Shown in pieces: positions 36,491-46,332 of a DNA stretch of 64,000 nt. The DNA comes from Nitrospina sp. (GTDB taxonomy: Bacteria > Nitrospinota > Nitrospinia > Nitrospinales > JACRGP01), in contig JACAVV010000011.1 of assembly GCA_024648695.1 (NCBI GenBank), positions 1-64,000 on the forward strand, in the 5' to 3' direction. Numbering within the stretch: the stretch's first letter is position 1; each line of letters starts with the position of its first letter. The position numbers and the translations under genes were made by a program. Under the pieces are notes generated by a model. The model saw nothing but the letters and a program-made list of their open reading frames with translations. It searched no databases and had not been told where the DNA came from.

Positions 36491-37918
36491 TTAATTATTT
36501 ACAGGAACCCCTTCTATACGAAGAACCCTTTGGGTTTCTGGTGTTACCCTGTAATCCTGGGAAATACGTTTTCCATATACCCAGATAATATGGTCCGATT
36601 TGGTTGTCAAGATCGGAACTTCATTTCTTTCATTTTGTGTTACTTTTTCATCGATAAAAAAACATTTCAGTTTCTTTATCCCCGACATTCCCAATGGTAC
36701 AAAACGGTCTCCAGGTTTAAAATACCTCAAGTACAAATCACAACCCGTTTTGGAATAATCCAGAAAAGCCTGATTGCTCTGCGCTTTGTTATATATCCCT
36801 TCCTTATTTCCAAGTACTTCAGACCTGAATTCAATAAGTTTTGCGCCAAAACAAGTAATTCCAGGAATTTTCAGGTAAACACGTTGAAAATTGGCGAGTT
36901 GGATGCTCGATTCGCAATCTTTTAAATCCAGGCCAAATCCTAAAATTGCAGTTTCCGTGTCTTTCACTCGAATCTGAAGACCGGAAGGCAGGGTTAAATA
37001 TTTTCCTGTTTGTCCCTCCCTAATAAGTTTAAGAACAGTTTCGATATGTTCAGCACGGACCTTTTTCAATCCTCCTCGTAATCCGGAAATGATACTCCGT
37101 AAAACTTTTTTTTGTAACGCGGGATGGTTAGCCTTAAAATCCCTAAGGTTCAAACTATGAAACTCTGCCTCTTGTTTTACAATCCTGGATTGAATGGGTT
37201 CAATCGTATGAGACCAATAATCTTCTTCATCCCGGAAAATACTTCCCGTGGCCAAGAGACGATTTCTCAACCGTGGGTTATAATCATGCTCCAGCAAGGG
37301 AATCAATTCATTACGAACCTTGTTACGCAAATATTTTGCATCTCGATTACTTTTGTCTTCCCGGAACTGTAATCCCTTTTGATTAACAAAATCACTTATT
37401 TCCTTTCGATTTCGATCCAGTAAAGGTCGGATCAGGTTTCCTCTTTTATAAGGCATTCCACCCAGTCCCTTGTTTCCGCTTCCCCTTAAAAAATTCATGA
37501 GAATCGTTTCTGCCTGATCATCAGCATTGTGACCCACTGCAATGGATTGAAAGCCCAACCGCATTCGGGTTTCTTCCAGAAATCGATATCGATACGAACG
37601 GGCGGCATCCTGAAACGAAGTTTTCATTTGAGCCTGGGCCGCTTGAACATCCATGGCTTGAACAAATGTTTGAAGATTCAACTCCAAGCCCAATCCTTGA
37701 ACAAACCGGGCGTCCTCTTCAGAGTCTTCACCCCTGGTTTTATGGTTAAAATGGGCAATGGCCAGTTCCCATGAAAACTCCTCTTTCAAACAATCCAGAA
37801 CAAACAAAAGACAAACAGAATCCATTCCCCCCGAAACGGCAACCAAGATCGAATCGCCTTTTTGAACCAGGGTATTTTTTAAAACCGTAGCGTAAACTTT
37901 TCTCAAAAAGAGGTTCAT
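36491..37918 (-). CDS. tilS: tRNA(Ile)-lysidine synthetase
   Basis: The 475-residue enzyme modifies C34 of tRNA-Ile(CAU) to lysidine. The PP-loop is VAVSGGMDSVCLL (~27-39), with AIAHFNHKTRGEDSEEDA, VGHNADDQAETILMNFLRG and IRPLL in the N-terminal ATPase domain. The C-terminal TilS domain has FKPGDRFVPLGMSG and KKLKCFFIDEKV. The length is typical of the long TilS form. It is between surA-like and ftsH, as in many genomes where tilS precedes ftsH. Confidence 0.95.
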   Translation of the reverse strand: MNLFLRKVYATVLKNTLVQKGDSILVAVSGGMDSVCLLFVLDCLKEEFSWELAIAHFNHKTRGEDSEEDARFVQGLGLELNLQTFVQAMDVQAAQAQMKTSFQDAARSYRYRFLEETRMRLGFQSIAVGHNADDQAETILMNFLRGSGNKGLGGMPYKRGNLIRPLLDRNRKEISDFVNQKGLQFREDKSNRDAKYLRNKVRNELIPLLEHDYNPRLRNRLLATGSIFRDEEDYWSHTIEPIQSRIVKQEAEFHSLNLRDFKANHPALQKKVLRSIISGLRGGLKKVRAEHIETVLKLIREGQTGKYLTLPSGLQIRVKDTETAILGFGLDLKDCESSIQLANFQRVYLKIPGITCFGAKLIEFRSEVLGNKEGIYNKAQSNQAFLDYSKTGCDLYLRYFKPGDRFVPLGMSGIKKLKCFFIDEKVTQNERNEVPILTTKSDHIIWVYGKRISQDYRVTPETQRVLRIEGVPVNN

Positions 37919-38012
37919 GACATGGGCAAATCCGTTTTAAATGGCTCAGGAAACGGGTATCAGAGGAGGGGGGAAACAAGAACCGTTTCTATTCAAGAGG
38001 ATCAAATGGACC

Positions 38013-39338
38013 TTAGAGTTGACTCAATAATTTCTTTTTTCTGGCCTGGTATTCCGCTTCAGTTATAGCATTTTCTTTACGCAATCTTTTAATACGGGCC
38101 AGTTTTTTCTCCATAGATTCATATCCAGAATCATAAGAGTCGTTCCGGGTTGATCGGGGTTTGGAATTTGTAGAGCCTTTACGCTTCGAAGCTTTACTTT
38201 TTCGCTTTCGGGATGGTTTTTTTACTGCTTTGGAGCTTGAACCCGACCCAGAGGGTTCATCCGCCCACCAGTTTTCCTCCAGATAGCTTTTTTGGGGCCG
38301 CGACTTGACTGTTTTCTGATCGCTCTTTTTCTCAATCTCTTTTTTCTTCCTGATCGGAAAATTATCAAACAGGGTGACATCGATAAAAGAAACGTCTCTC
38401 AACTCTTCAAGCCAAAGTTTATACTCGCTTTCCCTCTTGTCGACGCTCAGGATTTCTTCAATTTCTTTCTTAACTTCAAGATAAGGCTTGGTTTTTCCTG
38501 GAAACACCTCCTCGACCTTGATTATATGCAAGCCAAAGGGAGTTTGAACAATTCCGCTGACCTGGCCTTTTCTTAAGGCAAATGCGGCCTCTTCATATTC
38601 CTTTACCATCTTGCCGCGTTCAATCACTCCCAAATCCCCTCCACTGCTGGCGGAAACATCCTCAGAGTAAGTTTTGGCAAGTACGCTAAAATCCTCGCCC
38701 CTTCGAATTTTACTTAATACTTCCTCAGCTTTATCACGTTTCAATTTTTTTTGGGTATCAGTGATTCCAGCATCAAAAATAAACAAAATATGACGCGTAT
38801 GAATTTTGTCAGGAAGCCAAAAATCTTTTTGATGCTCCAGGTAATAGGACTTTATACTTTTTTCACTAATTTTGATCCTTTGTCTCAGTTGAAATGAAAT
38901 AACCTTGGAGATCAGTATCTGGTTTTTTATCTTGACCTTATATTCATCAAGACTGGACCCTTCCCTCTCCAGCATTTTCATCAGAATCTCATCAGAAAGC
39001 CCATTCTTTTTCTTGATATCTTCAATGGCGAGATTAATCCGTTCATCGGTTACCTCAATACCCAATCGCTCCGCTTCCTGAACCTGGAGTTTGTTGTCAA
39101 TAATAGTATTCAGGGCATTTTCCTGAATTTCCCTGTCACTGGCATCGGGCATGGCATTAGTGGCCTTTAACAAATTGACCCTGTTTTCAACTGCACTTAA
39201 AGTGATGATGTCGCTATTCACTCTCGCGACAACACGATCGAAAACTTTGGCATGCGCCAGTGTGGGGCTCGCTAAAAGGACTGCGGCCCACAATAAATTG
39301 CGGCTTAATATATTAAGAAATGGCTTCAAGAGCTTCAT
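38013..39338 (-). CDS. SurA-like periplasmic peptidyl-prolyl isomerase with basic C-terminal extension
   Basis: A protein of 441 residues. The signal peptide ends LAHA. A SurA_N-like chaperone domain follows (FDRVVARVNSDIITLSAVENR), then a parvulin PPIase domain (~180-285; TRHILFIFDA, SSGGDLGVIERGKMVKEYEEAAFALRKGQVSGIV, FGLHIIKVEEV). After ~310 there is a Lys/Arg/Ser-rich linker and a SHOCT-like end (EKKLARIKRLRKENAITEAEYQARKK). It assists outer-membrane protein folding. The start overlaps the previous gene by 26 bp. Confidence 0.88.
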   Translation of the reverse strand: MKLLKPFLNILSRNLLWAAVLLASPTLAHAKVFDRVVARVNSDIITLSAVENRVNLLKATNAMPDASDREIQENALNTIIDNKLQVQEAERLGIEVTDERINLAIEDIKKKNGLSDEILMKMLEREGSSLDEYKVKIKNQILISKVISFQLRQRIKISEKSIKSYYLEHQKDFWLPDKIHTRHILFIFDAGITDTQKKLKRDKAEEVLSKIRRGEDFSVLAKTYSEDVSASSGGDLGVIERGKMVKEYEEAAFALRKGQVSGIVQTPFGLHIIKVEEVFPGKTKPYLEVKKEIEEILSVDKRESEYKLWLEELRDVSFIDVTLFDNFPIRKKKEIEKKSDQKTVKSRPQKSYLEENWWADEPSGSGSSSKAVKKPSRKRKSKASKRKGSTNSKPRSTRNDSYDSGYESMEKKLARIKRLRKENAITEAEYQARKKKLLSQL

Positions 39339-40284
39339 GGTTAATTTTGATATCGGCTTTTCTTTTTAAATTGCTAACCCAGGATTTAAACGCTTTTTCC
39401 TGCCGTTGTTCCAAAACGATTTTTTTAATAGCGGGTCTGGCTTCTTCAAAGCTGAGTTTTTTTGGATCAATAATATCCATCACCTTAAATATATGATAGC
39501 CATAATTGGATTTAATAACCTGACTGCGGCGCCCTTTTTTTAAATCGAAAACAACATCAAAAGCTTCCGGCATTTGCCCACGTTCGAAATATCCCATATC
39601 CCCACCTTGGGAACTTTCGGGGCCAAGTGAAAACCGGCGCGCAAAGTCATCAAATTTATTCCCCTTTTTCTTGAGCTTTTTATGAAGATCCAATGCCTCG
39701 TCTTCTGTTTCGACCATAATATGCAAAGCTCTCACCTGTCTTTTCTTTTCAAAATCCTTTTGATGGGCCACGTAATAATCCAGAAGCTCATTTTCCGTGA
39801 CTATAATGGATTCATTTACGGCCTTCTCAATCAATTTTCGGAACAAAATATTCTTTTTGAAATTGGAATTCAGGTCCGAGGCAGGAATGTTTTTAACATC
39901 CAGCAACCTTGCAAAACTTTCTTTCGAATAATCGTTTTTTACCAGGAGCAGTTCTTCCTCGAATTCTTCATTGTTGACCTGCAAACCCAGATTTTTAGCC
40001 TCCTGAAAGAATAGTGTATCCCGAATCATGAGGTTCAGGGTTTGAGTCTTTAACCAGATCAATTCGGTAGGTTTTAATTCTTCCTGGTTATCTACCCTGA
40101 ATTTTTTCTTTATCTCTCCCAGGTTTTTAATAAATTGCTCCCGGCTCAGGTTTTCATCATTTACCTTAGCAATGACACCGGGTGCCATATTTCCCTGTGG
40201 AACCTTGCTGGAAGAATTGCATCCACCAACCAGTGCAAATAACAGGCAAAGCAGGATTGAATGAAACAGGCATTTATTCTTCAT
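39313..40284 (-). CDS. PpiC-type peptidyl-prolyl isomerase lipoprotein
   Basis: A protein of 323 residues. The lipoprotein signal ends in VGGC (lipobox). The N-terminal SurA/PrsA-like domain reads AKVNDENLSREQFIKNLGEIKK. The parvulin domain (~180-280) has VRALHIMVETEDEA, SSQGGDMGYFERGQMPEAFDVVFDLKKG and YGYHIFKVMDI. It is a paralogue of the following SurA-like gene, and the two probably act together on outer-membrane proteins. ATGs at 40296 and 40284 are both possible; both overlap the end of mfd. Confidence 0.88.
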   Translation of the reverse strand: MKNKCLFHSILLCLLFALVGGCNSSSKVPQGNMAPGVIAKVNDENLSREQFIKNLGEIKKKFRVDNQEELKPTELIWLKTQTLNLMIRDTLFFQEAKNLGLQVNNEEFEEELLLVKNDYSKESFARLLDVKNIPASDLNSNFKKNILFRKLIEKAVNESIIVTENELLDYYVAHQKDFEKKRQVRALHIMVETEDEALDLHKKLKKKGNKFDDFARRFSLGPESSQGGDMGYFERGQMPEAFDVVFDLKKGRRSQVIKSNYGYHIFKVMDIIDPKKLSFEEARPAIKKIVLEQRQEKAFKSWVSNLKRKADIKINHEALEAIS

Positions 40285-43200
40285 GATCAGAGTCATCTTC
40301 AGCTTCGGGGTCTGTTAACATTTCCAAATATCCTTGCAGGGAATTCATGTCCTTTCTCCACCCTCTGCCATCTAAAATTATCTGGACTTGATATTCGGAT
40401 CCCAACTGGAACTTCTTACCTAGGTGAGTCAAAAGCCTTTCAGTGGAAACGGGGGTTGAAGGATCGAAATACAGGTAAACCACATCTCTTTTCAAGTGTG
40501 CTTTGAGTATATGAAGCTTTTGACAAAGAAGTTTGATCCTTAACATGGAAAATAATTTTTCCACCGGCTCCGGAGGCGTCCCATACCGGTCTTCCATTTC
40601 GGCAAGCATCGACCGCACATATTGTACCTCATTTACCAGTTGAAGTCGGCGGTAAAATTCCAATCTCTGATTGAGATCCGGAATATAACTTTTGGGAATA
40701 TAACCTTTCACCTGAAGGTCGATTTCCGGCTCAATTTTTGATTTGGTCTTCTTTCCCCTCAATTCCTTGATGGTGTCTTCCATCAATTTACAATACAAAT
40801 CAAATCCGATAGCATTAATGTGGCCCGACTGGTCATGGCCGAGCATATTTCCCGTCCCCCGGATTTCCATATCGCGGGCCGCCAGTTGAAAACCGGATCC
40901 CAATTCGCTCATTTCTTCAATAGCGGTCAACCGTTTGCGCGCATCTTCTGAAATTATCATCGCCCCGGGAATCATGAGATACGCATAGGCCTGATGCTTG
41001 TAGCGCCCTACCCTTCCCCTTAATTGATATAATTGCGCTAGGCCAAACTGGTCTGCTCTATGAATAATAATGGTGTTTGCGGATGGAATATCTAATCCGG
41101 ATTCTATGATGGAAGTGCACAAAAGAAGGTCGATTTCCTTATCAATAAACTGTTTCATCACCTTTTCTAAACGGTGTTCCGCCAATTGTCCATGCGCAAT
41201 ACCGATTTTCACTTCAGGAACAATTTTTTGAATCATGGTGGCAACTGATTCTATACTGTGCACTTTGTTGTGGACAAAATATATTTGCCCACCGCGATCC
41301 AATTCCCTGAGAATGGCTTCGCGTATTACGTTTTCATCGAACTTGCGTACAAAGGTTTTTACAGCCAGGCGGTCACTGGGGGGGGTCTCGATGACACTCA
41401 AGTCGCGAATTCCCATCAGCGAGAAATGCAAAGTCCGAGGTATTGGAGTCGCCGTCAGTGTCAAGATATCAACAGTTGTTCTCAATTGTTTCATGCGTTC
41501 CTTGTGCTTCACACCGAAGCGTTGTTCCTCATCGATGATGACCAGACCCAAATCGGCAAACTCAATATCCTTCGACAGCAATCGATGGGTCCCTATTATG
41601 ATATCGACCTCATGATTCTTCAGTTTTTTCAGGGTTTCTTTTTGTTGTTTGGGAGTTCGAAAGCGGTTGACCATATCAATGTTCACAGGATAAGCCCTAA
41701 ACCGTTCCTGAAAAGTCAAAAGGTGTTGTTGCGCCAGAATGGTGGTAGGGACGAGCACCGCAACCTGCTTTTTCTCCAAAACGACTTTATAAGCCGCACG
41801 CATGGCCACTTCAGTTTTCCCGTATCCCACATCCCCGCAAACAAGGCGGTCCATAGGCTTGCTTTTTTCCTGGTCTTCAAACACTTCCTCGATGGCTTTC
41901 AACTGGTCATCGGTTTCCGTGTACTCGAAAGAGTCGGCAAATTCCTGGATCAACACCGGCTGGGATGAGCATGCAGGCCGTTCCGCAAATTGGCGAGAGG
42001 CGTACAGCTTCAACAAGCCTTCTGCCATTTCACGAATCGACTTTTTGATCTTGTCCTTTTGACGTTTCCAGGAAACCGAACCGAGTTTGCTGATCGGCGG
42101 ACGTCCCTCATCAGAACCTTGATACTTTTGAATGAGGGACAAGGCATCCATAGGAATGTATAGTTTCTCGTCGTCAGCATAAAGAATTTCCATGAACTCA
42201 CCGCCACCCACACCGGTTTTCAATTCACGGGTACCTACGTACTGGCCTATCCCGTAATCAATATGGACCAAAAAATCACCTGGCTTTAAATCTTTGAACC
42301 CCCTTTGAAAGCTGAATGATTTAGGTTTTCTTCGGTGCCTTCGCTTGTGGGAGCGGCCAAAAATTTCGTGCTCGGCAACATAAACCCGATTCAGGGAAGG
42401 AATCTGGAATCCGGTACTCAAATGCCCCAACTCGATCTCCACATAAAGGTCGTACTCATTCAACAGTTCACGAACCCGCTTGGCATGACCTTTTGCGGGA
42501 GCCACCACAACCACTTGGTTGCCTTCGCTTTTCCACTGGTTGGTTTGCTGGGCAAAAGCTTCAAATTTTCCATGCAAATAAGGAATAGGCTGAATAGAAA
42601 ACTGGACGCATGAATTATCTACAGAATCAGAAAGCCGCAATGAATTGATATGAATTTGGGAGTATCCTTCCAAAAGCTTTTTTAGTTCCCCTTCATCCAA
42701 AAAGGATTGAGAAGGATCGGGAACGACATCATTTCTTTCCAGAGCCCTGTCAAATTCTACTTGAATCAAGTGATGAAAATCTTCCGATTTCGCATCGATC
42801 AGTTCAGGGTGGTCCAGAACGATTCGTGAATCACCAGGCAGGTAATTAAATAAACTGCACTTCTCGGGATAGAAGAAAGGAGCCAGATTCTCGATACCGG
42901 CAAAATTTCCGACACATTGAATCTTTTCTATCAATTCGTTCACGTGGGAAGAATCTGTTTCCTGAAGTTCAGCGGTCTTTTTAATACGCTCGATGCCCTG
43001 TTCCATTTCAGCTTGGCTCAGGCAAATTTCCCTTACCGGGAGAATGTGGATTTCCTCCACCTCCTCGGTAGACACCTGACTATCCAGATCGAATTGGCGG
43101 ATGGACTCGATATCGTCCCCAAAAAACTCAATACGAACGGGATTGGTTCCGGAGGGAAGAAAGATATCCAGAATATCGCCACGCAAACTGAACTCTCCAC

Positions 43201-43735
43201 GCTCTTCCACGAGGGATACCTTGGAATATCCATTATCCATCAAGCAGATCTCAAGAAACTCACGGTCGGCTGTTTGACCCTTTTTTAAATGAAAGGTCAG
43301 TTTCTTTAGAATAGACTGCGGCATCAATGTTTGAAGCAGGGCTTCCAAGGGAACGATCAGCAAGCCGCATTCTCCTTCACTCAAGGAATTGAGGACTTCC
43401 AAACGCTCGCCGGAAATTTCACTCATTGGAGAAAGCGGTTCAAAGGGAAGCTGTTCCCAGGTCGGAAACAGTTTGGGTAAAACTTTTAATTTTTCATGTT
43501 GGCAAAAAAAACGGATGTCTTCAAGAAGGGTTTCAGCGGTCAACTGGTCCGGTGTAACAACGACCACTGGGCCGGAAAAATGCTTTTTTAAATGGACGCA
43601 GAATAGCGCACGGGAAGCCCCAGGCAGTCCCTCTGCAAGATAAGGCTTTGCCGGAGAAGAATCTTCCAGGACGGTATGGATGATCCCCTCAAAATTTTGT
43701 GGGGGATCTTCAGTTGGGTGTAAAACTCGATCCAT
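40274..43735 (-). CDS. mfd: Transcription-repair coupling factor
   Basis: The 1153-residue Mfd removes stalled RNA polymerase and recruits UvrA. It has an N-terminal UvrB-like region, an RNA polymerase-interacting domain (GDFLVHIDYGIGQYVG near residue 480), and a RecG-like helicase with Walker A GDVGYGKTEVAMRAAYK and DEEQRFGVKHKERMK. The TRCF C-terminal domain (from ~990) precedes an acidic tail EDDSDHEE. The length is standard (E. coli 1148). It opens a five-gene leftward unit with the two foldases, tilS and ftsH. Confidence 0.97.
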   Translation of the reverse strand: MDRVLHPTEDPPQNFEGIIHTVLEDSSPAKPYLAEGLPGASRALFCVHLKKHFSGPVVVVTPDQLTAETLLEDIRFFCQHEKLKVLPKLFPTWEQLPFEPLSPMSEISGERLEVLNSLSEGECGLLIVPLEALLQTLMPQSILKKLTFHLKKGQTADREFLEICLMDNGYSKVSLVEERGEFSLRGDILDIFLPSGTNPVRIEFFGDDIESIRQFDLDSQVSTEEVEEIHILPVREICLSQAEMEQGIERIKKTAELQETDSSHVNELIEKIQCVGNFAGIENLAPFFYPEKCSLFNYLPGDSRIVLDHPELIDAKSEDFHHLIQVEFDRALERNDVVPDPSQSFLDEGELKKLLEGYSQIHINSLRLSDSVDNSCVQFSIQPIPYLHGKFEAFAQQTNQWKSEGNQVVVVAPAKGHAKRVRELLNEYDLYVEIELGHLSTGFQIPSLNRVYVAEHEIFGRSHKRRHRRKPKSFSFQRGFKDLKPGDFLVHIDYGIGQYVGTRELKTGVGGGEFMEILYADDEKLYIPMDALSLIQKYQGSDEGRPPISKLGSVSWKRQKDKIKKSIREMAEGLLKLYASRQFAERPACSSQPVLIQEFADSFEYTETDDQLKAIEEVFEDQEKSKPMDRLVCGDVGYGKTEVAMRAAYKVVLEKKQVAVLVPTTILAQQHLLTFQERFRAYPVNIDMVNRFRTPKQQKETLKKLKNHEVDIIIGTHRLLSKDIEFADLGLVIIDEEQRFGVKHKERMKQLRTTVDILTLTATPIPRTLHFSLMGIRDLSVIETPPSDRLAVKTFVRKFDENVIREAILRELDRGGQIYFVHNKVHSIESVATMIQKIVPEVKIGIAHGQLAEHRLEKVMKQFIDKEIDLLLCTSIIESGLDIPSANTIIIHRADQFGLAQLYQLRGRVGRYKHQAYAYLMIPGAMIISEDARKRLTAIEEMSELGSGFQLAARDMEIRGTGNMLGHDQSGHINAIGFDLYCKLMEDTIKELRGKKTKSKIEPEIDLQVKGYIPKSYIPDLNQRLEFYRRLQLVNEVQYVRSMLAEMEDRYGTPPEPVEKLFSMLRIKLLCQKLHILKAHLKRDVVYLYFDPSTPVSTERLLTHLGKKFQLGSEYQVQIILDGRGWRKDMNSLQGYLEMLTDPEAEDDSDHEE

Positions 43736-43749
43736 TTAAGGCGTGGGAA

Positions 43750-44127
43750 TTATGATTTTCTAGCTTTATCGGGAAGCAAATGCTCCCATTTAGGTTCTCC
43801 TTTGGGTTTAAAGTTAACGGTAACTATAAAAGAAGGACCTTCATAAAAATTCAACTTAAAGTTTCCACCCCCAAACCGCTCAAACAAATAGTCTTCCGTG
43901 CGGTCACGAAAAGTCTCAAATTCCTCAAGAGTGAATTGGGCAATTTCATAAAAAAAGATAGAAACTCCCTCATTCACACCTACCAGTAAAGTGAGACGTA
44001 CTTTGCTGTAAATCTCGTTAAAACGCTGATCCATTTCTTCCTGAGTAGGATCCCTCTTTAATTCGCGCTTTAACTTCGGCTTATAATAATCTCTAAATGC
44101 TTGCTTTACCCACAAAATACTTTTCAA
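43750..44127 (-). CDS. Small hypothetical protein upstream of mfd
   Basis: A protein of 125 residues, soluble and mixed-charge, with no signal or cysteine. It has a helical first half (RDYYKPKLKRELKRDPTQEEMDQRF) and a strand-rich second half (FKLNFYEGPSFIVTVNFKPKGEP). It lies 14 bp upstream of mfd and is probably cotranscribed. The start is TTG at 44127 with weak support; TTG at 44115 is an alternative. The family is unknown. Confidence 0.5.
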   Translation of the reverse strand: MKSILWVKQAFRDYYKPKLKRELKRDPTQEEMDQRFNEIYSKVRLTLLVGVNEGVSIFFYEIAQFTLEEFETFRDRTEDYLFERFGGGNFKLNFYEGPSFIVTVNFKPKGEPKWEHLLPDKARKS

Positions 44128-44354
44128 TCAAAAAAGGTTAGGATTTGGTTTAATAGTTTCAAGATAAACTGAGGAATGAAAGTCAGGTTTTCAGAGCGAC
44201 CTAACCACCAGTGGAATCGTATAATTTATATCATAAATTGACCGGTGATACAAATTACAAAGGAAGGTTTCTCGATCAATTAACATTGTTTTATAGACGG
44301 GGTTTGCTATACTCACCCAAAGGCTTACATATCAATTGCACATTCCTTGCAAGC

Positions 44355-45260
44355 ATGAAAGACCAGCAAAAAGAAAAAGATACTTTTAATGGGGATTCCC
44401 AGGTCACCGTCGCTCTCATCCAAATGGATTGCGAACCCAGCACTGACCAAAACCTGCAGAAGGCTACAGATTCTATAAAAAAATCCGCAGATTTGGGCGG
44501 GAACATCATTTGCCTGCCGGAACTTTTTTTAACACCGTATTTTTGTCAAACTGAAGATACAAGGCGTTTCGAATTATCTGAGCCGATACCGGGTCCTACT
44601 ACGGAAACATTGTGTAAACTTTGCGAACAACTCGGAGTGGTTCTCATTGTACCTCTGTTCGAAAGGCGAGCCCCCGGGATTTATCATAATTCTGCCGTGG
44701 TGATAGATGCCGACGGAACCCTGTTAGGCAAATACCGCAAGATGCACATTCCGGATGATCCGTGCTTCTATGAAAAGTTTTACTTCACTCCCGGCGACCT
44801 GGGATTCAAAACGTTTCGAACACGATTTGGTTTGGTGGGAGTTCTCATTTGCTGGGACCAGTGGTTTCCGGAGGCCGCCCGGCTCACTTCCCTTTCGGGT
44901 GCCCAGTTTTTATTTTATCCAACAGCAATCGGTTTCCAGGAAATTGACCGCGATGAAGTTCCTCGACAAAAAAATGCCTGGCAAACCATTCAAAAATCAC
45001 ATGCGATATCTAACGGAGTATTCGTCGGTGCCGTCAACCGGGTGGGACGGGAGGATAATCTCACCTTTTGGGGCCAATCATTTATTTGTGATCCCTTAGG
45101 TGAAGTTTTGGCGCATGGCTCGGACCAACCGGATATCATCATAGCGCAATGCGATCTATCTTTGATTTCTGAAACACGTCAGAACTGGCCCTTTCTCAGA
45201 GACCGCCGGGTCGATGCCTACGCGAATCTGAACCGCATTTTCCTGGACGGGAATGAATAA
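44355..45260 (+). CDS. aguB: N-carbamoylputrescine amidase
   Basis: A protein of 301 residues of the nitrilase superfamily. The catalytic triad is Glu56 (LPELF), Lys129 (YRKMHIPDD) and Cys166 (LICWDQWFPEAAR). The ending TRQNWPFLRDRRVDAY is typical of AguB. It hydrolyses N-carbamoylputrescine to putrescine, CO2 and ammonia. The frame extends back to a GTG at 44211, but the ATG at 44355 matches the family length and N-terminus (VTVALIQMDCEP). It overlaps aguA by 8 bp, making a coupled two-gene unit. Confidence 0.94.
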   Translation: MKDQQKEKDTFNGDSQVTVALIQMDCEPSTDQNLQKATDSIKKSADLGGNIICLPELFLTPYFCQTEDTRRFELSEPIPGPTTETLCKLCEQLGVVLIVPLFERRAPGIYHNSAVVIDADGTLLGKYRKMHIPDDPCFYEKFYFTPGDLGFKTFRTRFGLVGVLICWDQWFPEAARLTSLSGAQFLFYPTAIGFQEIDRDEVPRQKNAWQTIQKSHAISNGVFVGAVNRVGREDNLTFWGQSFICDPLGEVLAHGSDQPDIIIAQCDLSLISETRQNWPFLRDRRVDAYANLNRIFLDGNE

Positions 45261-46314
45261 AAACTCTCCTTTCCCCTTCGAATTGGACTATCGCATGCCT
45301 GCCGAATGGGAACCTCATGAAGCGACCTGGCTCACTTGGCCATTCAATATGGAAACCTGGCCCGGTCAACAGCTGTCCGATATTGAGTCCGTTTACCTTC
45401 AAATCATCAAGGCCCTGCAGGGAGGAGAAAAGATTAATTTGCTTGTAAGGGATGATGTGCTCAACTCCAGAATCACGTCTCTTTTTACAAAACATGGAAT
45501 TGTGGATAGTCAAGTGGTTCGATTTTTCATACCCACGGATGATGTCTGGATGAGGGATTACGGTCCCAATTTTGTCGTGTCGTCGGAATTGGCTTTTAAC
45601 AACTGGGAGTTTAATGCCTGGGGAGGGAAATATGAATGGGAAAACGATAATGCAGTGGGCCCCAAACTGGAAAAACAGTTGAACCTTACCGTGTTTCATC
45701 CTGGTATTTATCTTGAAGGGGGAGCCATTGACGTAAACGGAAAGGGAATGTGCCTGACTACGCGGGAATGCCTGCTCAATCCAAATCGAAATCCCGAACT
45801 GGGGCAGTCTGAGATGGAGTCCTTTTTAAAAAATTACCTGGGTGTCCAAAAAGTTATCTGGTGCCGCGGCGAGCTAATGGGAGATGATACCGATGGACAC
45901 ATAGATAACCTGGTACGCTTTGTCGGAGAAAACCGGGTTATTTGCGCGGTTGAGGAAGACTCGGAAGACCCGAATTACGCTAGCCTGCAGGAAAACCTCA
46001 AAACCTTGCAAGATGTTCGGGATGATAAAGGCAAGTCTTTGGACATTGTCACCATTCCAATGCCGGGATGGGTCGGTCCGAAAGAGGATCGGCTTCCCGC
46101 CAGTTACGCCAATTTCTACATTGGAAATGAAACCGTTCTGCTTCCAGTTTATAATCACGCAAACGATTCTAAAACCATCTCCATCCTGCAAGAGGTTTTT
46201 CCAGATAAAACCATCACTCCAATTCTAAGCAACGAATTTATCTGGGGCCTGGGAGGTATTCATTGCATCACTCAGCAACAACCTCAAGCTCCCCAGAGCA
46301 CCCCTACCCCTTAA
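45253..46314 (+). CDS. aguA: Agmatine deiminase
   Basis: A protein of 353 residues converting agmatine to N-carbamoylputrescine and ammonia. It has MPAEWEPHEATWLTWP near the N-terminus, DVWMRDYGPNFV, the His site GDDTDGHIDNLVRF, and the catalytic Cys338 in GGIHCITQQQP. It works directly before AguB in putrescine synthesis from arginine-derived agmatine. No arginine decarboxylase gene is nearby in this window. Confidence 0.95.
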   Translation: MNKNSPFPFELDYRMPAEWEPHEATWLTWPFNMETWPGQQLSDIESVYLQIIKALQGGEKINLLVRDDVLNSRITSLFTKHGIVDSQVVRFFIPTDDVWMRDYGPNFVVSSELAFNNWEFNAWGGKYEWENDNAVGPKLEKQLNLTVFHPGIYLEGGAIDVNGKGMCLTTRECLLNPNRNPELGQSEMESFLKNYLGVQKVIWCRGELMGDDTDGHIDNLVRFVGENRVICAVEEDSEDPNYASLQENLKTLQDVRDDKGKSLDIVTIPMPGWVGPKEDRLPASYANFYIGNETVLLPVYNHANDSKTISILQEVFPDKTITPILSNEFIWGLGGIHCITQQQPQAPQSTPTP

Positions 46315-46332
46315 GACAGTTCGTCTTTAACA

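Noticed and set aside
44211-44354. 48-codon extension of aguB from a GTG
   Set aside because: It does not match AguB N-termini; the ATG at 44355 gives the standard protein.
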